From contig NW_003101679.1 in the NCBI RefSeq assembly GCF_000003855.2, positions 1-64,000 on the forward strand: DNA of 64,000 nt, in the 5' to 3' direction. The notes under the pieces were generated by a model. The model was not told the origin of the DNA, ran no database searches, and saw only the letters and a list, made by a program, of their open reading frames with translations. A program made the translations under genes and the position numbers. The stretch is from Blastomyces gilchristii SLH14081 (lineage: Eukaryota; Ascomycota; Eurotiomycetes; Onygenales; Ajellomycetaceae). Below, in pieces: positions 36,573 through 48,104 of this stretch (position 1 is its first letter; each line of letters starts with the position of its first letter).

Positions 36573-37237
36573 TACTACGGGCGCTAGCCACCCGCAGGAT
36601 GCATCTTAAGCTAATTACATTTAACCCTCTATAATTAACTGGCCACTGTGTCCGTCCTCTCAGACCAGTCACTAATTTCCAGAGGCATTAGTTAGTGACT
36701 GTCACTGCTCTCTTGATGACATACATATCAAGCTTGCAATTGCTGATCTCAGCCCTGTTAGATACTCATAGACCTATTAACCAGCTGTTGTGACCTCACT
36801 CTGAGTTAGAACCTTATTATAAACTTAATGACTGCAGTTCTCTGTGTCAGTATTAGAACTTAACAGTGAGCTTGTAGACTCTAGTCTATCAGAGTACTCT
36901 GTCTAGAGTCTAGATACATATCTAGATCTACTAGTCAGATGATTTTTAAAATCATTCTCTGTATTTAAGAGAGAGCTAGGCTTTGATAACAGTTCTAGTT
37001 AAAGACTAGCTTAAGTAGTGTATAATTACTACATTAAACTTGACTTTATGTTTTTACAACCTTGACAGATGTATAGTAGAATAGTAAGACATTGACATTT
37101 CATATCAGCTCTGATAAGTGTTCACAGAATCTCACTTAACTAGTGACTTAGCTTGCAGTAGAAAGTTCTACTCTGTATCAAGTCTTACTAATTCAGCTTA
37201 GCCTCTATTACATGAGAGCTTTTATGAGTAAGAAGTG

Positions 37238-37314
37238 ACAAATGAGATTTGAACTCACACACCTCTAATGTGTACGGTCTTGATTACCAGTCTTATCAAC
37301 TGAGCCACGCTGAC
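37238..37314 (-). promoter_or_regulatory. tRNA-like head with Pol III A and B boxes (composite)
   Basis: The minus strand begins GGTCAGCGTGGCTCAGTTGA. The A box TGGCTCAGTTGATAAGA is the complement of 37291-37307. The B box GAGTTCAAATCTC is the complement of 37244-37256. Spacing fits a tRNA without a long variable arm. The acceptor stem is not restored at the 3' side, so this is a tRNA-derived promoter, not a tRNA gene. Confidence 0.72.
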
Positions 37315-37477
37315 CTTATTTAACACTTGTTATAAAGACTTCTACTCAGTTATAAGTATCTCAGAGCTTTATTACTATATTATCAGTGATCTGAATTAAA
37401 CTGCAGAAGTTCAGTATGAACTGTATAATCTCTAGAAGATTTAACACTTTTATATAATAACTATGTATAAGGAAAAA

Positions 37478-37576
37478 GGCCCGGTGGCGTGGTGATTAAC
37501 TACGCTATTATGAAGCCTCAATTAGCGGCCTTCCCCTCAGGGAATGAATATTAAGAGAGCGCAGGTTTGAACTCTG
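37478..37576 (+). promoter_or_regulatory. tRNA-like head of the SINE (A and B boxes)
   Basis: It starts GGCCCGGTGGCGTGGTGATT. The A-box-like TGGCGTGGTGATTAA is at about 37485-37499, and the B box GGTTTGAACTC at about 37564-37574. The 65-bp spacing between boxes suits a class II tRNA (Leu/Ser type) with a long variable arm. This is a different tRNA source from the composite's head. Confidence 0.7.
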
Positions 37577-38259
37577 TAAAAGTCATATTAATCACAGCTT
37601 TCACTGTTAAGTTATAAAACAGTACTGAAGACTCTCAGATGCACTATAGTGAATCATTATCAAGCTTAAGATATTTATTTCAGAGGTTTTCAGATGCTAA
37701 TACTCACTGATCTTAGAATTAACAGTCTCTCAGACACTTCAAGTTAAATTAGTACTAGAGTAAGTGAGATTTAGAATGTCTGTAGAATAGTGAATCATTA
37801 TCAAGTTTAACTGATCAGATCTCATTCTTCTCACTCTAGATACTCACTTCTGAGAAATTAATATTTAAAAACTATCTGATTAGAATATTCTGAGTCTAGT
37901 AAGAATCTAGATAAGATGAGATCTAGATAATCTTAATAGATGATTAGTATAAGCAAGACTGTGATGATCAATTCATAGGCTGAAATACTGAGATTGACAG
38001 CTGAAAGATTAGAGACTTAAGTAGAATTAAGTAGCTCTGATATTATTCTTAGTAAGAATCTCACTTATAAGTAAGCTAGTTATAGAAGCTAGCTGAGTGA
38101 CAGCTCTTTAGAGAGAATGATATATTTGAAATTGATAAATGTATAATAGTTAACTCTATAGATATTAGAAAATCCCTGACAACTAAAAGTTCTCTGGTAG
38201 ATATCATAGTCTCTAACTGTATACATCTATAATTGCAGAATAATAATAATAATAATAAT
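37478..38259 (+). mobile_element. tRNA-derived SINE with LINE 3' tail, 782 bp
   Basis: A 15-bp TSD ATGTATAAGGAAAAA (37463-37477) / ATGTATAAGAAAAAA (38260-38274) surrounds it. The head (37478 to about 37575) is tRNA-like. The body of about 550 bp is unrecognised. The last roughly 130 bp (38131-38259) match the LINE 3' end, including TGTATAATAGTTAACT, a degraded stem-loop and (AAT)n. There is no reading frame. The shared tail indicates mobilisation by the Tad1-like LINE. It is inserted in gypsy-4. Confidence 0.82.
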
Positions 38260-38982
38260 ATGTATAAGAAAAAACAGGCTTATATCTGTTAAAATAGCAT
38301 CTCAGCTATTAATAATAATCTCTGTGTATAGCAGAAGATTCTATTAATTATCTTATAAGTAATTACAGAACTTATAAAGATAATTCTTTACAGTCTGAAT
38401 TATCTATTCTGATATATCATCAATTTCAGAGTGATAAGCAGTTAATAAACAGAATGTAATCTTAAGAACTTAACAGATACTTGTTCAGAAAGTACTTATA
38501 AATTAACAGTCTTAATTTAATACTATAAATCTCAGTAATTTATATATTCACTAGAATGCGCTCTGTAGAAACACTTCAGTAACTTATTCAGTATTTATCT
38601 TATTATAAGATTTCAATCTTATATCTTTACTTAATTAGTCAATGATAATCAGAATATTCTTATAACTGTTACTCTTAGAGAGATTAATAGTGAAGTTAAT
38701 TATTATATCTTATCAGATTCTATCAGAGATATTAAGTAGTTTCAGTAGATCTTTTCTATAATCTTTTCATAAGATAATAGAGCAATAATAATTACAGTTG
38801 CAGACAAAGCATCTGATGCTATTCAATATCTTAGATCAGTAGAATTCTTGAGAGATTATTCAGTACTGATATTCATAATCTGAATGACTAATTATATATA
38901 AATCATGCATTTTCTGTATTATCTGAGTACATAGAAGTTCAGATTGAGAGACTCAGTATTGTTCACAGAATTACAGAGTCTT

Positions 38983-39254
38983 TATAGCAGGCTGCGCCCG
39001 ATCAATCATATAGACTATTCCATTACACTTCACAGATTCCGCTGAAAGCTCCGATCCTCGATCGCTGATCCTCGGCTGAAAAGCCCATGGAATTTCTATT
39101 CTTCCGCCTCAAAGCTCCACTGTGTACATGTATAAATATCCACTTCAATCACTGATTCTCACACTTTCTCTTTCTTTCCTTCTCTAACATTTTTCACTTT
39201 GTTATATAAGATTTATAAATATTATACTAATCTATTCAGCATAGACCTCTTACA
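38983..39254 (+). repeat. gypsy-5 5' LTR, 272 bp
   Basis: Starts TATAGCAGGCTGCGCCCG (TGTGG decayed to TATAG) and ends CTCTTACA. Confidence 0.9.
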
Positions 39255-39555
39255 CTTGAAAAACATTCATTATCTTCTTATGAGAAATGATTACTTATCA
39301 AGATATCTGAACATATAACAATGTGTAAGAAGTAGAGAAATGACAATCAGTTAAGCAGACACTGAGTTCTCAGATAGAAACTTGCTCATCAGTCACTCTC
39401 ACTCTGCAACAAGATCTTATATAGAGAATAAGATCTTACAAAGAGAATGTCAGTAAAAGACCTGAGAGTTCTGACACTCTAGACATATGAGATATTTATA
39501 CAATTACACTTCTTCAGATTTCACAGATATTACATATCTGATAACCAATATAATC

Positions 39556-42500
39556 ATGTCTAATGATAACATGAGAGAACTCTCAAATGTAAGTATAGAT
39601 AAAATATCACAGTGACTCTGAGCAATGTTGCAATTACAATAATAATAAATAGCTGATATGCATGCGAATCAACAACATCAATATGAGAACATTCAACAAT
39701 TAACTCAACAAGGAACCCCTGCAATTTCAACATTAACAGAATTAACTATGAACACAATACAAGCACTGAAGAAACACTTAGATGTTCTCATATATTTTAA
39801 TACTTCTGATCTCACTCTCTAATCATTATGAAGGCTGGAAGTGCTCATGAAACTAAGTGTAGATGAAGATGCCATTGGTTAATTAATCAATCAAGGTTGA
39901 TATATTAATGAATGATTGAAGAATTATGCAAAACAGAAGTTTTATTCATGAGCAGAGGCATATGAACCAGCATTGTGAATATCTGACAACATTATCAAAC
40001 ATATTGATATTCTGTTTCAAGACACTGCTATGTAACAGAAAGCATTAAATTGATGAAAGAGTGTCTGACAGAGAAACACTTCTCTCATAACATTCATCTC
40101 TGACTTCAATATCAAGATTCTAGAAGCAGGTGATCAATATTGAGAGAATCAAATAAAGATTAGTATGCTCAAGAAGGTATTAACTTTAAAACTCTTACAG
40201 GCTCTTATAAGTATAGACAAAGATCAGACTTATAAAGATTTCTGCATACAACTCTGAACATTGAATGATCATCTTATCAAGCTCAAGAGTATACAGAACA
40301 GCAGTAGAAGACATTACATCTCAGTCACTTATACATCTGTACTAAGGAATAACAACAATGATGCAGATGTCATGAACTGAGTAGACTTGAATATCTATAT
40401 ATAAGTAAGAGTTTCTGCTCTTTAAACAGGCTTCTGAGGTTCTGAGATCACTTCTGAAGAAGTCATCAATCAACATCAATAAGAGATGTGCATTAATTGT
40501 AACTGATCAGAACATATCACTTTCAACTGTCAATCAGCCTACATGTCTTCTCACTCAAGAGAAAGATCAGTGTCTTGTCACTTAAAGAATGAATCAGCAC
40601 CTGTCCGCGCCAACCATGTTACATTAGAGAAAGATTCAGAAGATAACTATAAGAATGCTCTGATGAAACAGGGAAAAGATTAACTTCTATTCAAATTTAC
40701 AAGCAGAAGGTTGAAGAGATTGAACAATGACAATTTAAAGAGAAAATGATAATGAATGTGATTCTTGTATCTACTGTAATAGATAACATGTAAAATATGA
40801 AAGCTATGATAGACAGTAATCTATGTTATTATACAATGATTAAATCTTCAGTTATAAGATGTTATAACCTTCAGTATATTTCCTTATCAAAATCTCAACT
40901 TCTTACAGAATTTGATGATCTAAAAGATATTCACATCTGTTACATGGTGAAACTAAACATAGATGTCAAAGAACATCAATATGAAGATGTCTATGCATAT
41001 AAAGTTCATAATCTTGACTATAATCTTATGCTAGAACTTGCTTGAGTATCTGAATAAGACATCTTATTAAATGCTTAAAACAGAAGTTTAATATTCTCTA
41101 ATAATGATAGGATTTATGAAGATGATATTCATAAGACTATGAATCTTACACAGATCTCTGCCAACACTTATGAAATACTCTGAAAATGAAGTTATCAGTG
41201 AGACTGCTGACAAAGTCACTGATAGTAGAATTATGTATTAATCTATTCTGTCAGTCTGACTAATATCAAGAAAGCTCTAGAGAAGTTATTCTGTACTACA
41301 ATAACAGATTCTCACACAAAACTCTCTCAATAATATTATGAATATCTAGATATCTTCTGATAAGACAATATTATGAATATATCTTCTTTACAAGACTCAG
41401 AAGTGAATCACAGTATCAAGTTAGAAAGGACAAATAATAAGAACTCTGAGTTATCATGAGACTCTCTTTATAATATGTCTTGAGATAAACTTCTTATTCT
41501 TTGAAAGACACTCAATGATCTGTTGAATAAGAGATTTATATATATTAGTAACTCTTTTACTGCAGCTTCTATTCTCTTCACAAAGAAATCAGGTGAAGAA
41601 CTCTGATTCTGTATAGACTATCAAGATCTGAACAGATTGATAAAGAAAGAGTATTATCTCTTATCTCTCATCAATGAAACTCTAGCATGTATCAGATGAG
41701 CTCAATGATTTACAAAGCTAGATATCATTATCATATTTCATAAGATTTGTATCATCAAAGAAGATAAATGACTTACAGTATTTCAAACATATTATAGTCT
41801 CTTTGAATGAGTAGTCACACTCTTTGAACAGACTAATGCTCTCAGTATATTTCAGAAGTATATCAACTAAACACTCTGAGATTTTCTTAATAAGTTTGTA
41901 TCTGCATATTTAGATGACATTCTCATCTTCTTTGATGAATTCAGAATGAAATATTAAAAATATGTGTGAAGAATATTACAATGATTATAAGAGACAGAAC
42001 TATCAATAGATATTGACAAGTGTGATTTTGAAGTCAAGAGTATAAAATACATAGATTTTATCATAGAAGCTGACATGAGAATTTAAATAAATTCTGAGAA
42101 GATCTCTGCTATTCTTGAGTGAAAAGCTTCATATACTGTGAAAGATGTACAAAGCTTCATCAGATTTGCTAACTTCTATCAACAATTTATATGAAACTTC
42201 TCAGATATTATGAGATCACTTACAGAACTTATTAAGAAGAATTCAGTATTTCAGTGATCAGCAGACACTGAAGCCACATTTATATAAATAAAGAAGATAT
42301 TCATTAATATCTTCTCACTGATAATATTTGATTCTGATCATAAAACAGTTGTTAAAGCTGATTTCTCTGACTATATCATAGAAGAAGCTATATTGTAATA
42401 TGATGATGAAGATGTCTTATAATCATGCATCTTTATATCTAAGAAACTGAGTTCTGCTGAATGCAATTATAAGATCTATGATAAGAAACTTCTTACAATT

Positions 42501-44345
42501 ATACACTATCTAGAAGAATAATACTCTGAACTTCAAAGTATCTTCAAATTTGAAATAATCACAGATCATAAGAATCTCAAGCATTTCATAATCATCTATA
42601 AGCTTACTGAATGTCAGATATGATGATCTGAGGTATTAAGCTGTTTTCATTTCACTATATACTATCACCTCAGCAGCCAGAACTCAATGACAGATGCTCT
42701 CTCATAACAAGAGTAAGATATATCTTTCAATGTAACAGATACTTATTGAATGAATCAGAAACACTGACTCTTAGATTTAAAGATATTAGTTGATCAAGAT
42801 GAAATAACTCATGACACTATACATGCTTCTCTGATTAGAACACTCTCTCTCTGAACTGTTATCAATACTAATATTAATATCTCAACTTCTTTCACACTGA
42901 ATGAACTGTGGCATATAACAGCCTGAGCTGATAAACTTCTCCAGGCCCTCACTGAAGCAGTATAACAAGAAGTGTCTCAATTTTCTTCAGAACTACATAT
43001 AAAGACTGACATCTCAGAATGTTTAATTAATGACAATAATACTCTGCAATTCTGTGAATAATATTGAGTTTCTCAGTTTGAACCTCTATGCACCTGAATA
43101 ATACAAAAGATGCATGATTCAGATATGATCAGTCATTCAGATTATGAATAACTGTATTAAATTATCTCTCAAGAATTCTACTGATCTGAGATATTAAACA
43201 ACATCATACACTTTATCTGAAACTGCAACTATTGTTTCTTCATCACTTTATGAAAGAATCATAGAAAAGATCTGCTGAAATCACTCAATATCTCTGATAG
43301 AATCTGATGAGATGTGATAATTGACTTTGCTATTAATCTCTCTGAGAGTAAGAATTATAGAAATATTCTGATCATTGTGAACTGATTGAGTAAATATGTA
43401 ATATTAGAATCTTATAATAAGATGAATACTGAACAAGTCACTGAAGTCTTTCTACAGAGTCTATTCTATCAGATGTATGAATTACTGAGATCTATAGTAT
43501 TGAATCAGAGTCATTAATTTATGAGCACTCTCTGAACAAGAATCTATCAAGTTCTCAAAATTATATATCATTTATCATCTGCTTATCACTCTGAGACTGA
43601 TAATACATCAGAATAGACAACTCAGATTATAAAGAATTATCTTCATAAGTTCTGTAACTACTTATAAGATGATTGATATGATCTTCTTCTACATACAGAG
43701 ATCACTATCAATGACTGAGATACTGTCTTAACAGGCATAAGTCTGTTCTTTCTTACACACAGTTATTACATGAAAGTGTTGAATCTTCTAGAGATTACAC
43801 AGTTCACACTGAACTGCTGCAGTCTGATTCAGATTGCTGATAATATAGTAATAAAGCTCTGAGATATCTGTGACTGAATAGAAGTCTTCATAACAAGTAC
43901 TAAACAAGATTAAGAGAACTGAATCAATGTTCACTGAGATTCTACTGAGCAATATAAGATAGAAGATCTGATATGATTGAATCTTAACAATATATGAATC
44001 ACATGTTCATCTCACACACTGAATTATCATCATGCAAAGTATAAAGTAATAGAAGTTGTAGACAGTTATAACTACTGTCTTGACATATCATCAGAAATTC
44101 ATAATGTCTTTTATACAAGCTTGCTCTGTTACATTACCATCAATTCATTCTCTTCTTAACTGACTTTCAACTGGCAGCTGTCAGGGATCATAGAAGAAGA
44201 TAACAAACTTGAATGAGAGATTGAAGATATTCTTGATAAGAGACCCCGCGGCCACAGCTGATAATATCTTGTGAAATGAGTCAGCTATAATTATCTGACC
44301 TGAACTCTGAGCTCCGCATTATTCAAGACAGCAGCTCTTGATTAA
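39556..44345 (+). pseudogene. gypsy-5 gag-pol with chromodomain
   Basis: Gag starts at ATG 39556, with a zinc knuckle at about 40490-40540. The protease region, open at 40797-41045, starts MKAMIDSNLCYYTMIKSS. The RT has FCIDYQDLN at about 41604-41630 and an intact YLDD at 41907-41918. The RNase H is at about 42330-42720 and the integrase core at about 43080-43660. The chromodomain at about 44205-44340 is the clearest in the window (WEIEDILDKRPRGHS..YLVK.VSYN). Many stops; non-functional. A chromodomain would bind methylated histone H3 and steer insertion into existing heterochromatin, consistent with the nesting seen here. Confidence 0.83.
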
Positions 44346-44396
44346 TAAGAACTATGCACTCACAATTCTATATCACTTCTGAAAAGAAGGGGTTAA

Positions 44397-44668
44397 TATG
44401 GCGAGCTGCATCTGATCAATTATATAGACTATTTCATTGAACTTCACAGATTCCGCTGAAAGCTCTGATTCTCAGTTGTCAATTCTTGACTGAAAAACTC
44501 ATGGAATTTCTATTCTTTCACTCTGAAGCTTCACTGTGTACATGTATAAATATTCACTCTGATCACTGATTTCTGCACTTTCTCTTTCTTTCCTTCTCTA
44601 ACATTTTTCACTTTGTTATATAAGACCTATAAATATTATACCGATCTATTCGCCGTAGACCTCTTACA
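44397..44668 (+). repeat. gypsy-5 3' LTR, 272 bp
   Basis: Starts TATGGCGAGCTGCATCTG and ends CTCTTACA. It has the same length as its 5' partner. Confidence 0.9.
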
Positions 44669-45818
44669 GTCTTATTATTATCAATTAAGTATTCTGAGAT
44701 ATCAGTCTTTATATGCAGTTCTGAAAGAAATCAGAATAATCTCTGATATACTACTTTAGTAAGTGTTTAAAGAAGTTTATAAGTTTAAGCTGTTATATAT
44801 CACAGCTTATTTAGTGTAGATTCAGAAGAAGTTAAGATATAAGTAACAGTTCAGAGAGAGAGCGTATCAGTGATAGTTCAGAGAGAGAGTGTTCTAATTA
44901 GAGAAGTATATATAGTGTTATAAGTTGTTTCATTATAATTAACTAGTATCTTCAGATTCAAGAGCTGATACTCTCAGTTTATTCAGTGAGTATCTATTAT
45001 ATTAAAAGATATATCTTACTCTCATTATAAGAGAGTATCTGTTATCAAGTTCTGACTACTGAGGCAGTAGTGTATAGAGAAATAAAAACAGCTTAATAGC
45101 TCAGAGTATTATATCTGATATTCTGTAAGCTTGTAGATAATTATGAAATACTTGAGATTTTTATAATCTGTGATTATTCAAAATTTAGAGACACTTCAGA
45201 GTTTAGAATCTCATTCTTCTAGACAGTGTACTATTGTAAGAAGTGTATTATCATAGATCTCATAATTGTATTTAATAAGACTCAGTTTCTTAGATATAAA
45301 GATGTATGATTATAAGATATCTTTATTATTATATTGTAATATAGCTCTCTCTCTAATATAGTTAGAGAAGTCAGCTTTAATAACTATTTTATAATCAGAG
45401 TTAAATGTTATTAGCAGAGAAGTATTAATGAATATCTTCTTCATTTATATGAATACAGCTTCAGTATTCACTGATCATTGAAATACTGAGTTCTTCTTGA
45501 TAAGTTCTGTAAGTAATCTCATAATATCTGAGAAGTTTCATATAAATCACTGATAGAAGTGAGTAAATTCAATGAAACTTCTTATACACTTTATAGTACA
45601 TGAAGCTTCTCATTCAAGAATAGTGAAAATCTTTTCAGAATTCATTCAGATCTTCTTATCAGCTTCTATAATAAAATCTAGATATTTTATACTCTTGACT
45701 TTAAAATTGTACTTATTAATATCTATTAATAGTTCTGCTTCTTATAATTATTGTAATACTTTTCATAGATACTCTGGATATTCTTTTCTTAACTCATCAG
45801 TAAAGATGAGAATGTTAT

Positions 45819-46107
45819 TGTGGCGGGCTGCGCCCGATCAATCATATAGACTATTCCGTTACACTTCACAGATTCCACGTACGCTCCGATCCTCGGCCAT
45901 TCTCGATCGCCGATCCTCGGCCGCTACGAACGTGTGTATATTCTTCCGCCCCGAAGCTCCACCGCGTACGCCACCGCATACATGTATAAATATCCACCTT
46001 GATCGCTGATTCTCGCACTTTCTCTTTCTTTCCTTCTTTAACGTTTTTATCTTTGTTATATAAGACCTATAATATTATACCGATCTATTCGGCGTCGGCC
46101 CCTTACA
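45819..46107 (+). repeat. gypsy-6 5' LTR, 289 bp
   Basis: Starts TGTGGCGGGCTGCGCCCG and ends CCCCTTACA. It is the best available approximation of the family's unmutated LTR. Confidence 0.93.
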
Positions 46108-46120
46108 CTATAAAAACATT
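45985..46120 (+). promoter_or_regulatory. LTR promoter and self-priming site
   Basis: TATAAATA at 45985-45992 is followed by a pyrimidine-rich tract (TTCTCGCACTTTCTCTTTC) and then AACGTTTTTAT at 46040-46050, a plausible transcript start. ATAAAAACATT at 46110-46120, two bases after the LTR, is complementary to that 11-mer at 10 of 11 positions. The mismatch is a CpG that became CpA. Confidence 0.65.
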
Positions 46121-46418
46121 CATTGTCTCCTTATTAGGAAATGATTATCCACGCATCATCTCCTCATTAGGAACAATTATCCATCAAGAGATATCCGAAC
46201 GCGTAACAACGCGTAAGAAATAGAGAAACAGTCAAACAGTTAAGCGGACACTGAGTCCTCAGATAGAAGCTTGCTCGCCAGTCGCCCTGGCCCCGCAATA
46301 AGATCTTACAAAGAGAACGTCAGCGAAAGACCCGAGAGTCCTGACACTCAGACGTATGAGAATACGATTACACTTCTTCAGATTCCACAGATATCATACA
46401 TCCGACGATCGATATAAC

Positions 46419-47760
46419 CATGTCTAACGATAATATGGGAGAACCCCCGAACATGAGCATAGACACAGTGCCACAGTGGCTCCGAGCAATGTTGGAATTA
46501 CAACAGCAATAGATAGCAGACATGCATGCGACTCAACAACTTCAATATGAAGAGATTCAATGATTAACCCACGCGATTCCAACATCTACAGAATCGAATA
46601 CAAAAGTGCTGAAAGAACACTTAGATGCTCCCACATATTTCAATGCTTCTGACCTCACTCTCTACTCATCATAGAGGATGGAAATGCTCGCGAAACTGAG
46701 TGTAGATGAAGATTCCATTGGTTCATTAATCAATCAAGGTTGATATATCAATGGAAGATTGAAGAATCGTGTGAAACAGAAGTTCCATCCATGGATGGAA
46801 GCATGTGAACCAGCATTGTGAATGCCTGACAACATCATGAGACATCTTGATGTCCTGTTCTGAGACACTGCCATGCAACAGAAAGCATTAGATTGATTAC
46901 AGAGCATCTGACAGAGGAATATTTCTCTTACAACATTCATCCCTGACTTTGACATCAAGATCTTAGAAGCAGGTGGTCAATCTTGAAAGGATTGAATGAA
47001 GATTAGCATGCTCAAGAAGACATTAACTTTTGAACTCTTACAGACTCTCATAAGTATAAATGAAGACTCAACTTATGAAGGTTTCTGCACACAGCTCTGA
47101 ACATTGAACAATCATCTTACCAAGCTCAAGAGTATACAGAACAGTGGTAGAAGATATTACACTCACACACCTGTGCTGATAAATAATCCAGCCACTTATA
47201 CACCTGTATCAACAAATAATTCAGTCACTCATACACTCACACTGAAGAACAATGATGCAGATGCCATGAACTGAATAGATTCAAATGCCTATACACAAGC
47301 AAGAGTTTCTGCTGTTTGAACAGGCTTTCAAGTCCCTGAGATCACTCCTGAAGAAGTCATCAATCAACATCAACATGAAGTGTGCATCAACTGTAATCAA
47401 TCAGAACACATTGCTTTTAACTGCTGATCAATCTATGTGCCTCCACACTCAAGAGAAAGATCAGTGCCTGTCTGTGCCAACCACATTATATTAGAGGAAG
47501 ATTCAGAAGATAACTATGAGAATGTCTCAATGAAACAGAGAAAAGATTAGCTCCTGTTCAAATTCATAAACAGGAGCTTGAAGAGGTTGAACAACAACAA
47601 TTTGAAGAGAAAATGACAATGGATGCGATCCTTGCATCTACTGTGGTTGATAACATGTATAATATGAAAGCCATGGTAGACAGCGGTCTATGCCACTATG
47701 CAATGATAAAATCTCCAGTCATAAGACATCATAACCTCCAGCATATCCCCTTATCAAATA
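46419..47760 (+). pseudogene. gypsy-6 Gag and protease start, truncated
   Basis: Gag starts at ATG 46419 and reads MSNDNMGEPPNMSIDTVPQW, then LRAMLELQQQ before the first stop. Similarity continues through the Gag core, a CINCNQSEHIAFNC zinc knuckle (about 47384-47424) and the protease start (open at 47613-47807, MVDSGLCHYAMIKS near 47669-47710). This is the only copy here with the full D-S-G catalytic triplet. The pol deletion follows at once. In-frame TGA and TAG codons in Gag mean even this copy is not translatable; it was probably mobilised by a relative's proteins. Confidence 0.82.
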
Positions 47761-48104
47761 CTTCACACCGAATCCCCGCAGTCCGATCCAGATCACCGAC
47801 AATATAGTAACAAAGCTCTGAGATGCCCGCGATTGGGCAGAGGCCTCCATGGCAACTGCAAAACAAGATCAAGAGGACCAAACCAATGTCCACCGAGACC
47901 CCACTGAACAATATAAGATAGGAGATCTGCCACAACTACCGCCTTGACACACCACCAGGGATCCATGATGTATTCCACACAAGCTTGCTCCGCCGCGCCG
48001 CCACTGATCCATTCTCTTCTCAACTGACCTGGACTCCGAGTTCCGCGTTATCCGAAACAGCGGCCCTTGACCGATGGGAACTGCTTTTGAAAAGAGGGGG
48101 CTAA

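Larger units (their letters stand above)
34961..37314 (-). mobile_element. tRNA-headed SINE/LINE composite, 2354 bp
   Basis: A 10-bp TSD CTTATTTAAC (34951-34960 and 37315-37324) encloses the whole unit. On the minus strand it begins with a tRNA-like head (37314-37238) and continues with about 665 bp of unrecognised, less AT-rich sequence (37237-36573). It then becomes LINE sequence (36572-34961): the end of the RT, RNase H, 3' UTR, stem-loop and an AAT tail. One TSD pair around both parts means they inserted together. It may be a template-switch chimera, a giant SINE or a LINE subfamily with a tRNA-derived promoter. Confidence 0.72.
38983..44668 (+). mobile_element. gypsy-5: complete nested Ty3 chromovirus, 5686 bp
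   Basis: TSD GTCTT is at 38978-38982 and 44669-44673. Both LTRs are 272 bp. The host gypsy-4 reads through as ...TTACAGAGTCTT|ATTATTATC, matching gypsy-3 near 28510. The polypurine tract AAAAGAAGGGGTTAA precedes the 3' LTR. Confidence 0.92.

Noticed and set aside
37238..37314. Functional tRNA gene on the minus strand
   Set aside because: A and B boxes are present, but the acceptor stem does not close and the sequence forms the 5' end of a transposon bounded by a TSD.
37478..37576. Functional tRNA gene on the plus strand
   Set aside because: It has a tRNA-like head only. It continues into a SINE body and LINE tail within a 15-bp TSD.
45572..46009. 145-codon ORF as a gene
   Set aside because: It runs from antisense gypsy-4 pol across the TSD into the gypsy-6 LTR, so it is a chance frame over an insertion junction.
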